DNA from: JAVKSM01 sp039583705
Lineage (GTDB): Bacteria > Actinomycetota > Actinomycetes > Mycobacteriales > Pseudonocardiaceae
Reading direction: 5' to 3'
NCBI GenBank assembly: GCA_039583705.1
Contig: JAVKSM010000071.1
Coordinates: forward strand, 1-16,940
Length of the DNA: 16,940 nucleotides
The notes beneath the pieces were generated by a model. That model did no database searches. It saw only the letters and a list, made by a program, of their open reading frames with translations, and was not told the origin of the DNA. The translations under genes and the position numbers were made by a program. Shown piece after piece: positions 1-5,641 of this stretch (its first letter is position 1; each line of letters starts with the position of its first letter).

Positions 1-46
1 GGCCGGCCTGGCCACGGCTACGGTGGCCGCACCGCGGAAGACGACC

Positions 47-53
47 AGGAGAG
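47..53 (+). promoter_or_regulatory. Ribosome binding site deciding the PAP2 start
   Basis: AGGAGAG, 11 nt before the GTG at 65. No comparable purine run precedes the other in-frame GTG at 23. The first 46 bases hold nothing else I can identify. Confidence 0.6.
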
Positions 54-64
54 AAACGAGGACC

Positions 65-742
65 GTGAGCGTCTCGACGATCGACACCTCGCTGTACGAC
101 GACGTCAACCGGTTGGCGGTGGACACCCCGTGGGCGCACACCCTGGTGGCCGACTATGCCAACTACGGCATCGCCGTGTTCGCCGTGCTGGTCGTGCTGG
201 CCTGGTGGTGGTCCCGTCGGGCCGGCGACCCCCGGGCGGCGGTGGCGCTGGTGGTCGCCGTCGCGGTGGCGGTACTGGTCGCCGTCGCGCTGAACCAACC
301 GCTGGGGGACTGGGTGGCCCGGCCGCGGCCGTTCGTCACCATGCCCCGGGCGGAGGTGCTGTTCGCTCACAGCGCGGACTTCTCCTTCCCCAGCGACCAC
401 ACCGTGGCGGCGGGTGCCGTCGTCACCGGGCTGTGGCTGCTGCGGCGGCTGCTGCTCGCGGTGGTCGGCACGCTCGCCGCGCTGGCGATAGCCTTCGCCC
501 GGGTCTATGCCGGCGTGCACTACCCCGGTGACGTGCTGGCGGGGCTCGCCGTCGGCACCGTGGTGACGCTGCTGGTGGCACCGCTGCTGGCCCGGCTGTG
601 CAAGCCCGCCGTGGCCTGGCTCGCCGGGTCCCCGTTGGGGTTCCTGGTGCTGGCCGACGGCGTCAGGGCTGGGGTCAGGGGCGGGTCGGACGACGGCGCG
701 GCTTCCGGCGGTGCTCACCGGGCGGAGGTCTCCAGCCGGTAG
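65..742 (+). CDS. PAP2-family phosphatase, BcrC-like undecaprenyl-diphosphatase
   Basis: 225-aa integral membrane phosphatase. The PAP2 signature is complete: an RPRPF segment at residues 86-90 preceded by NQPLGDW, PSDH at 109-112, and R146, H152 and D156 in the RVYAGVHYPGD segment (the Rx5HxxxD motif with the catalytic His). NQ upstream of RPRPF and the SFPSDHT block resemble BcrC-type enzymes, which in other bacteria recycle undecaprenyl diphosphate to the monophosphate for peptidoglycan synthesis at the outer membrane face. Hydrophobic spans lie near 33-50, 58-78, 113-142 and 155-177. I chose the GTG at 65 over an in-frame GTG at 23 because AGGAGAG at 47-53 sits 11 nt upstream and the 14 extra residues are basic and non-family. 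The 3' end overlaps the convergent regulator gene by 28 bp. Substrate is inferred; another lipid phosphate is possible. Confidence 0.88.
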   Translation: MSVSTIDTSLYDDVNRLAVDTPWAHTLVADYANYGIAVFAVLVVLAWWWSRRAGDPRAAVALVVAVAVAVLVAVALNQPLGDWVARPRPFVTMPRAEVLFAHSADFSFPSDHTVAAGAVVTGLWLLRRLLLAVVGTLAALAIAFARVYAGVHYPGDVLAGLAVGTVVTLLVAPLLARLCKPAVAWLAGSPLGFLVLADGVRAGVRGGSDDGAASGGAHRAEVSSR

Positions 743-1413
743 CCGTGGCCGCGCAGCGTGGTGATCCGGGGCGCGTCACGCGCCTGCCCGGTTGCCGTGG
801 CGAGCTTGCGGCGCAGCGTGGCGACGTGCACGTCCAGCGTCTTGGTGGAACCGAACCAGTTGGTGTCCCACACGTCTGCCATGAGTGTCTCCCGGCTGAC
901 GGCCGCGCCGGCCTCCGCGGCGAGCCGTGCCAGCAGGTCGAACTCCCTGGCCCGCAACGGAACCTCCGTCCCGGCGAGCCTCACCCGTCGGCTCGCGGTG
1001 TCCACCTCCAGCTCACCGACGCTGAGCACCGCCTGGGCGGGACCGGCGGGACAGCCGCGGCGCAGGTGCGCCCGCAGCCGGGCGTGCAGCTCGGCCAGCC
1101 GGACGGGCTTGGTGAGGTAGTCGTCGGCCCCGGCCTCCAACCCGAGGACGACGTCCACTTCCTCCCGACGGGCGGTGAGGACCACCAGCACGCAGCCGGG
1201 CTGTAGGCTGCGCACCTGCCGGCACACCTCGACGCCGTCGAGGTCGGGCAGGCCCAGGTCGAGCAGGACGAGGTCGAAGTCGTGGGCCGTCGCCTCGTGG
1301 ACCGCACCGCGGCCGGTGTGCTGCCAGGCCACGTCGTGGCCGTGGGAGCGCAGGCTGGACTCGAGCACACCACCGATCGTTTCGTCGTCCTCCACGACGA
1401 GCAGACGCGCCAT
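715..1413 (-). CDS. OmpR/PhoB-family response regulator without adjacent kinase
   Basis: 232-aa two-component response regulator. The receiver domain (about 1-120) has the acidic pair D9/D10, phospho-acceptor D52 in LVLLDLGLPDLDG, T80 and K102 (YLTKP). The C-terminal winged-helix domain (about 130-230) has the typical OmpR ending, a TLRRKL recognition region followed by TTLRGHGYRLE. It should bind tandem DNA sites as a phosphorylated dimer. No histidine kinase is encoded on either side: downstream is the convergent PAP2 gene, upstream the ZIP transporter gene, so the partner must be elsewhere or the regulator is an orphan. The ATG at 1411-1413 has no Shine-Dalgarno sequence but lies 6 nt from a good -10 box, suggesting a leaderless mRNA. 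Regulation of the neighbouring ZIP promoter is a possibility only. Confidence 0.95.
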   Translation of the reverse strand: MARLLVVEDDETIGGVLESSLRSHGHDVAWQHTGRGAVHEATAHDFDLVLLDLGLPDLDGVEVCRQVRSLQPGCVLVVLTARREEVDVVLGLEAGADDYLTKPVRLAELHARLRAHLRRGCPAGPAQAVLSVGELEVDTASRRVRLAGTEVPLRAREFDLLARLAAEAGAAVSRETLMADVWDTNWFGSTKTLDVHVATLRRKLATATGQARDAPRITTLRGHGYRLETSAR

Positions 1414-1419
1414 GGGCTG

Positions 1420-1448
1420 AGCTTAGGACGTGGGGTGTGGGGGGTCAG
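1420..1448 (-). promoter_or_regulatory. Probable leaderless promoter of the response regulator
   Basis: On the minus strand, CTGACC (1448-1443), a 17-nt spacer, then TAAGCT (1425-1420), then 6 nt and the ATG. The predicted transcription start coincides with the start codon, and no ribosome binding site is present, as in known actinobacterial leaderless genes. Confidence 0.6.
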
Positions 1449-1493
1449 GCGCCGCCGGCGGTCACGCGGTCACGGCTGTCAGGCGCCGCCGGC
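1444..1493. repeat. 16-bp direct repeat, 34-bp period, at the ZIP gene 3' end
   Basis: GTCAGGCGCCGCCGGC occurs at 1444-1459 and exactly again at 1478-1493. The second copy contains the ZIP stop codon and last codons, so the first looks like a duplicate of the gene's 3' end lying beyond the stop. GGCGCC and GCCGGC inside it are self-complementary, so folding is possible, but I do not see a clean terminator. Confidence 0.7.
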
Positions 1494-2333
1494 CGTGACG
1501 ACCATGTCGGTGACGAACCCGGCGATCAGCCCGGCCAGCACTCCCCAGTACAGGATCGACGTGCGGTGAGACTTCACGGCGACGCCGATGAGCTGGATGA
1601 CCACGTACAGGATCGAGCCGGCGGCCAGGGTGAGGAACACGACGCTCACCGCGTCGCTGGTGAACTGCCGGCCGACCGCCGTGCCCAGGAACGTCGGGCC
1701 GCCCCCGATCAGGCCCATGAGCAACAGGAACCCCCACCCCGCGCGGTCGCCCGAGGCGGCCAGCGGGGCGACGATCCCGAAGCCCTCGGTGGCGTTGTGC
1801 AGCGCGAACCCGATCACCAGCAGGGTCGCGAGCGCGATGTCGCCCCGCGCGGCGCTGCCACCGATCGCGAGGCCCTCGCCGAAGTTGTGCAACCCGATGC
1901 CGACGGCGATGAGCAACGCCGTCCGCCTGGCGAGCGACCAGGTACGCAGGCCGGTGCTCGGCAGCAGCGTGTCCGCGGCCATCGCGCCGGGTCCACCGGC
2001 CGGAACCCGCCGTGCCTTCTGCTTGGCCAGCCACCGCTCGTAGCCGACGAGGCTGAGCAGTCCGACGCTGAGGCCGGCGAAGAACAGCAGCCCGTACCCG
2101 ACGACCGGACCCATCCCTCCCGAGCCGTCGCGCAGCTTGCCGAGCGCGCTGTCGACCGGTTCGAAGGCGTTGCTGAGCACGTCCCAGACGAGGAAGACCA
2201 GGATGCCGATGGCGGTGGCGTTGAGGAACACCCGTAGCGCCGGTCGCGGACTGCGCATGCGCCCCAGCGGCAGCCCCAGCAGGATCGTCACTCCCGCGAC
2301 GGCGCCCAGGACCAGCGTCTCGGACTCGTTCAT
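1479..2333 (-). CDS. ZIP-family divalent metal transporter
   Basis: 284-aa polytopic membrane protein of the ZIP family, which moves Zn, Fe or Mn toward the cytoplasm in characterised members. The two metal-site signatures are present: HNFGEG (H149, N150, E153) in the fourth span and HNATEG (H179, N180, E183) in the fifth. About eight hydrophobic spans are visible, with a basic loop (KQKARR, about 104-109) between spans 3 and 4 and no histidine-rich loop. The ATG at 2331-2333 follows AGGAG (2343-2339) at 5-nt spacing. It is monocistronic by layout: the regulator gene downstream has its own promoter. The promoter carries a DtxR/IdeR-type operator, so iron or manganese control is likely and the metal may be Fe or Mn rather than Zn. 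Specificity cannot be read from sequence. Confidence 0.92.
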   Translation of the reverse strand: MNESETLVLGAVAGVTILLGLPLGRMRSPRPALRVFLNATAIGILVFLVWDVLSNAFEPVDSALGKLRDGSGGMGPVVGYGLLFFAGLSVGLLSLVGYERWLAKQKARRVPAGGPGAMAADTLLPSTGLRTWSLARRTALLIAVGIGLHNFGEGLAIGGSAARGDIALATLLVIGFALHNATEGFGIVAPLAASGDRAGWGFLLLMGLIGGGPTFLGTAVGRQFTSDAVSVVFLTLAAGSILYVVIQLIGVAVKSHRTSILYWGVLAGLIAGFVTDMVVTAGGA

Positions 2334-2390
2334 CGGCGCTCCTGTCCCTCTCCTCCTCCGGCCGTGGCGGGGGCACTCCCGGCCACGCAG

Positions 2391-2409
2391 CTAGGTGAGC
2401 CTCACCTTA
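2391..2409. promoter_or_regulatory. DtxR/IdeR-type iron box
   Basis: A 19-bp operator, CTAGGTGAGCCTCACCTTA, with a perfect inner palindrome AGGTGAG-C-CTCACCT. By position it matches 14 of 19 bases of the IdeR/DtxR consensus TTAGGTTAGGCTAACCTAA. It lies 58-76 bp upstream of the ZIP start codon and overlaps the proposed -10, the usual place for metal-dependent repression. An MntR-type member of the same repressor family is an alternative. Confidence 0.82.
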
Positions 2410-2427
2410 AAGGTCGACGGCTGTCAA
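2398..2427 (-). promoter_or_regulatory. Promoter of the ZIP transporter gene
   Basis: On the minus strand, a perfect -35 TTGACA at 2427-2422, an 18-nt spacer and a weak -10 GAGGCT at 2403-2398. The -10 lies inside the iron box. The weak -10 with a perfect -35 suggests dependence on additional control. Confidence 0.55.
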
Positions 2428-2449
2428 GCCTTTGTCACGCCTTTGTCAC
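2422..2449 (-). repeat. 11-bp direct repeats running into the ZIP -35 box
   Basis: On the minus strand, GTGACAAAGGC occurs twice in tandem (2449-2439, 2438-2428), followed by TTGACA. The core TGACA recurs three times at exactly 11-bp spacing, the third being part of the -35 hexamer. Helical-turn direct repeats abutting a -35 are the classic site of OmpR/PhoB-family activators. Confidence 0.7.
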
Positions 2450-2503
2450 GTGCCTTCTCCGGCGCTGTGCCGTAGGGGTGGCAGCCATCAGCCCGCGGCG
2501 GCC

Positions 2504-3781
2504 TCACCGGGTGATACCGGTGTGGCCGAGGGAGTAGCGGCCGGGCTGGGGCCAGACGCACAGCCCGTGCGGCTCCTCGCCGACCGGGATCTTCCTGACG
2601 AGGTGCCCCTCCACGGTGGACAGGACATACACCACGCCGTGGTAGCGGCCGGAGAGCCACAACTGCGTGCCGTCAGCGGTGACGTTGCCCATGTCCGGGC
2701 TGCCGCCGCCGGGGATCGTCCACTTCGCGAGCACCGCGCCGGTGTAGGCGTCGAGGACGCTCACCGCACCCTCGCCGCGGTCGGTGACGAACAGCCGGCG
2801 GGAGTCGCGGCTCAGGTACAGCCCGTGTGCCCCCAGCCCGGTCGGGATCTCGCGCAGCACGTGGGTGGCCGCGCCGTCGAGCACCCACACCCCGTTCTGG
2901 TCCGAGTCGGCGATGTAGAACGCCGAGCCGTCCGGGGCGAGCTTGATGTCCTGCGGGCCCATGTGGCGGTGGCGCTGCGGCATGTCGATCATGCGGAGCA
3001 ACCGGTGGGTGGCGACGTCGACGACGGCGACCCGCCCGGCGAACTCACAGGTGAACACCGCGAGGCGGCCGTCGGCGGTGAAGTCCGCGTGGTCGATGCC
3101 GGCGCAGTCGGGAGTCGGCGTGAGGTCCTGCTCGCGCCAACTGTGCGGGTCGTACCAGACCAGCTCCCGGTACGCCTCGGCCACCGAGATCGCCGATGCG
3201 CCGTCGGGGGTGAAGTAGAGGTTGTAGGGGTCGAGGACGGGGATCGGCGGGCCGGGCAGCCCGGTCACCGGGTGAAACGGCACGAGCCGGTTGCCGTGGT
3301 CGTCGGTGGCGTACAGGGTGCTCAGGTCGTAGGACGGCACCACGTGTTGCAACTCGCCGCCCAGGGGGTAGCGCGTGAGGACGTCGAAGGTCTTCGGATC
3401 GATCACCCACAGCTCACCGGACCTGACGTGTGGCACGTACACCAGCGGGCGCGCCGCGCGCGCTGCCGGGCTCAGCATGTCCGCCCCGGCGTCGGCGTAG
3501 ATGTCGTGCGCGTCGGGTACCGCGGGCATGCCTGGCAAGCCGCCTGCAGGTATCGCCGGGTGGGCTGGTGGCGCGGAGCTGCCGCGGGCCGGTGGCGCCG
3601 AGCTGCCGCGGGCCGGTGGCGGGCTCGCGGGCGCTGGCCTGTGGCCCGCCGACGGGGTGAGGCCGGGCGGTGGCCCTGCGCTGCACGCCGCCAGCACGAT
3701 GCACGCCGCCAGCACGATGCACGCCACCAGCACGAGGAGCAGGGCGACCCGGGTCCTCGACCCGCCGTCGGGCAGTTGCAT
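2504..3781 (-). CDS. YncE-like beta-propeller lipoprotein
   Basis: 425-aa predicted exported lipoprotein. Residues 1-33 form a signal peptide: basic start (RTR), hydrophobic core and lipobox cysteines C21, C27 and C33 in VAC/LAAC contexts. A Pro/Ala/Ser-rich linker (about 35-85) with a duplicated PPARGSSA unit follows. The rest is a seven-bladed-type propeller of YVTN/YncE repeats, visible as recurring blocks such as APDGSAFYIADSDQNGVWVL and SRDSRRLFVTDRGEGAVSVL. No CxxCH haem motif or catalytic signature is seen, so the role (binding or scaffold at the outer membrane face) is unknown. I chose the ATG at 3779-3781 over the longer ORF start at 3826 because GGAG (3791-3788) lies 6 nt upstream and it begins a proper signal peptide. 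It diverges from the YihY gene with a 45-bp gap. Confidence 0.85.
   Translation of the reverse strand: MQLPDGGSRTRVALLLVLVACIVLAACIVLAACSAGPPPGLTPSAGHRPAPASPPPARGSSAPPARGSSAPPAHPAIPAGGLPGMPAVPDAHDIYADAGADMLSPAARAARPLVYVPHVRSGELWVIDPKTFDVLTRYPLGGELQHVVPSYDLSTLYATDDHGNRLVPFHPVTGLPGPPIPVLDPYNLYFTPDGASAISVAEAYRELVWYDPHSWREQDLTPTPDCAGIDHADFTADGRLAVFTCEFAGRVAVVDVATHRLLRMIDMPQRHRHMGPQDIKLAPDGSAFYIADSDQNGVWVLDGAATHVLREIPTGLGAHGLYLSRDSRRLFVTDRGEGAVSVLDAYTGAVLAKWTIPGGGSPDMGNVTADGTQLWLSGRYHGVVYVLSTVEGHLVRKIPVGEEPHGLCVWPQPGRYSLGHTGITR
3576..3623. repeat. 24-bp tandem repeat in the lipoprotein linker
   Basis: Two adjacent 24-bp units starting GAGCTGCCGCGGGCCGGTGG at 3576 and 3600, differing only in the last two bases. 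They encode a duplicated eight-residue PPARGSSA unit in the Pro/Ala/Ser-rich spacer between lipid anchor and propeller. Slippage would change spacer length in frame. Confidence 0.85.
3682..3735. repeat. Three 18-bp tandem repeats inside the lipoprotein signal peptide
   Basis: TGCACGCCGCCAGCACGA at 3682-3699 and 3700-3717 are identical. The third unit (3718-3735) differs at one base (GCCACC for GCCGCC). On the coding strand each unit gives a six-residue VLAACI-type block, so the signal peptide contains three consecutive candidate lipobox cysteines. Confidence 0.95.
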
Positions 3782-3826
3782 GCATAACTCCGGATAGGAG
3801 GTCAACTTCCGGGGTAACCATGCCAA

Positions 3827-4915
3827 GTGACCGCGGGGGAGGCGACCCGAGCCTCACGGCCGGCCGGCTTCTGGTCCCGGCTGCGGGTCCGGCTGGACGA
3901 CTACCAGCAGCGGCACCGCTGGGTGGGGCTGCCGCTGGCCGTGATCTACAAGTTCATCGACGACCAGGGCACCTACCTCGCCGCGCTCATCACCTACTAC
4001 GGCTTCGTGTCGCTGTTCCCGCTGCTGCTGTTGCTCGTGACGGTCCTCAGCTACGTCCTGCAGAGCGACGCCGGACTGCAGCATGCGGTGCTCAACTCGG
4101 CGCTGCGCGACTTCCCCGTCATCGGCCAGCAGATCGGGGAGAACGTGCACTCCCTGCGTGGGAACCTGGTGGCACTCGGGATCGGCGTGGTGGGCGCCCT
4201 CTACGGCGGGCTCGGGGTGACCGTGGCCGGCCAGAACGCGATGAACACGGCCTGGGCGGTGCCGCGCAACCTGCGGCCGGACCCGTTCGTCGCCCGCGCC
4301 CGCGGCCTGCTGTTGCTGGGCCTGCTCGGGGTGGGGGTGCTGGTCACCACCGGGCTCTCCGCGGTGACGACGACCGGGCCGACCTCCGGTCCCGGGCTGA
4401 ACCTGCTGGTCCGGGTCGTCGCGGGCGTGGTCGCCGTGGTGCTCAACGCCGCGCTGTTCACCGTCGCCTTCCGGGTGCTCACCACCCGGAACGTGAGCGT
4501 CCGGGAGATCCGGTTGGGGGCGATCCTCGCCGCGGTCGCCTGGCAGGTGCTGCAGGAACTGGGCACCTACTATGTCGCCCACGAACTCAACGGGGTCAGC
4601 GCGACGTACGGGTTGTTCGGGATCGTCCTGGGGCTGCTCGCCTGGATCTACCTCGGTGCGCTGGTCGTCGTGTTCTGCGCGGAGATCAACGTGGTGCGGG
4701 CGGAGCGGCTGTGGCCACGCAGCCTGCTCACCCCGTTCACCGACAAGGTCGTGCTCACCGGCGCCGACCAGCGCGCCTACACCTTCTACGCCGCCGCCGA
4801 GCGGCAAAAGGGCTTCGAGACCGTGCACGTCGACTTCGCAGCGCCCCCACACGACCACGACCAGAGCCGGTCGGGCGACGGGGAGCGGTCTGCGGAGCCG
4901 GACCGGGCCGAATGA
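3827..4915 (+). CDS. YihY/BrkB-family inner membrane protein
   Basis: 362-aa polytopic membrane protein of the YihY (virulence factor BrkB-like) family; molecular function is not firmly established. The family's N-terminal block is present, a DQGTYLAALITYYGFVSLFP segment at about 46-65, followed by about six hydrophobic spans (52-78, 112-134, 158-180, 190-215, 224-245, 255-282), the NAMNTAW motif (137-143) and VFCAEINVVRAE near 283-294. The C-terminal 70 residues are hydrophilic with a His/Asp-rich stretch. The GTG at 3827 is the only usable start because an in-frame stop lies at 3815-3817; the nearest purine run is GGGG at 3811-3814. The last codons overlap the DedA gene (ATGA), indicating co-translation. 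Confidence 0.9.
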   Translation: MTAGEATRASRPAGFWSRLRVRLDDYQQRHRWVGLPLAVIYKFIDDQGTYLAALITYYGFVSLFPLLLLLVTVLSYVLQSDAGLQHAVLNSALRDFPVIGQQIGENVHSLRGNLVALGIGVVGALYGGLGVTVAGQNAMNTAWAVPRNLRPDPFVARARGLLLLGLLGVGVLVTTGLSAVTTTGPTSGPGLNLLVRVVAGVVAVVLNAALFTVAFRVLTTRNVSVREIRLGAILAAVAWQVLQELGTYYVAHELNGVSATYGLFGIVLGLLAWIYLGALVVVFCAEINVVRAERLWPRSLLTPFTDKVVLTGADQRAYTFYAAAERQKGFETVHVDFAAPPHDHDQSRSGDGERSAEPDRAE

Positions 4916-5613
4916 GCGCGGCACCGCTGCCCGGGGTGCTGGGTGCGCTCGGCGGGGTGCTCGACCACTACGGATACCTCGCGGTCGGGGGGCTGGTCTT
5001 CCTGGAGGACTTCGGCGTCCCGGTGCCCGGCGAGACGGTCCTCATCGCCGCCGCCGTCTACGCCGGCGCCGGCCGCCTCGACATCTGGCTGGTGGCACTG
5101 GTCGCGCTGGTGGCTGCGGTCGCCGGGGACAACGTCGGCTACGCCATCGGGCACTTCGGTGGGCGTCGGCTGGTGCTGCGTTTCGGACGCTACGTGTTCC
5201 TCACCGAGCAGCGGCTGGCGAAAGCCGAAGGTTTCTTCCACCGCCACGGCGGCACGGTCGTCGTCGTCGCCCGGTTCATCGAGGGGTTGCGGCAGGCCAA
5301 CGGCATCGTGGCCGGCCTGTCCCGGATGCCGTGGCTGCGCTTCCTGACCGCGAACGTCCTCGGCGCGCTGCTCTGGGTGGCTACCTGGACCTCGCTCGGC
5401 TACTTCGCTGGCAACCACATCACCGCGATCTACGATCAGTTCAGCCGGTACGAGCGCTACCTCGGCATCGCGGTCGGGGTGCTGGTGCTGGCCCTGGTCG
5501 TCCGCGCCGTCCTCCGCCACCGCCGCCAGCGCGGCGGGCGTGGCGAGCACCACCACCACCACCACCGCCGCCAGCGCGGCCGCCGCCGCGAGCGAGAGCC
5601 CAGCGACCGCTGA
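4912..5613 (+). CDS. DedA-family membrane protein with a natural six-His tail
   Basis: 233-aa DedA (SNARE-associated/VTT-domain) protein. Members in other bacteria act as undecaprenyl-phosphate or phospholipid flippases and support envelope homeostasis. Family features seen: FLEDFGVPVPGE (30-41), GDNVGYAIG (72-80), the re-entrant loop region with ARFIEGLRQANGIVAG (120-135) and MPWLRF (139-144). The usual Pro after ARFI is replaced by Glu, as I recall for an actinobacterial LRQ-type subfamily. The last span is about 183-200. The tail is very basic: two HRRQRG-like blocks flank H213-H218, encoded by six CAC codons. The ATG at 4912 overlaps the YihY stop codon (ATGA). Together with the PAP2 enzyme nearby, a shared interest in the undecaprenyl-phosphate cycle is possible but only inferred. 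Confidence 0.9.
   Translation: MSAAPLPGVLGALGGVLDHYGYLAVGGLVFLEDFGVPVPGETVLIAAAVYAGAGRLDIWLVALVALVAAVAGDNVGYAIGHFGGRRLVLRFGRYVFLTEQRLAKAEGFFHRHGGTVVVVARFIEGLRQANGIVAGLSRMPWLRFLTANVLGALLWVATWTSLGYFAGNHITAIYDQFSRYERYLGIAVGVLVLALVVRAVLRHRRQRGGRGEHHHHHHRRQRGRRREREPSDR
5548..5565 (+). repeat. (CAC)6 tract encoding six histidines
   Basis: Six CAC codons in frame within the DedA C-terminal tail, flanked on both sides by similar CGCCGCCAGCGCGGC sequence, so the tract sits inside a short duplicated segment. Confidence 0.95.
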
Positions 5614-5641
5614 GCGCACAGCCGCGCCTTCCCGCGCCGCC

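Noticed and set aside
1462..2376. Long open frame of 304 codons on the minus strand overlapping the ZIP gene
   Set aside because: It is a GC-driven shadow of the ZIP reading frame: composition is Arg/Pro/Gly-rich with no hydrophobic or domain pattern.
2505..2522. CACCGG-N6-CCGGTG inverted repeat at the lipoprotein stop codon as a terminator
   Set aside because: Only a 6-bp stem, it includes the stop codon and has no T-run; too weak to call.
3576..3735. CRISPR-like array
   Set aside because: The repeats are contiguous in-frame tandem units with no spacers, and no cas genes occur in the window.
3670..4911. Open frame running in the DedA frame through the YihY gene
   Set aside because: Before the ATG at 4912 the translation is low-complexity Arg/Ala/Gly and overlaps a clear YihY protein in another frame; only the DedA part is real.
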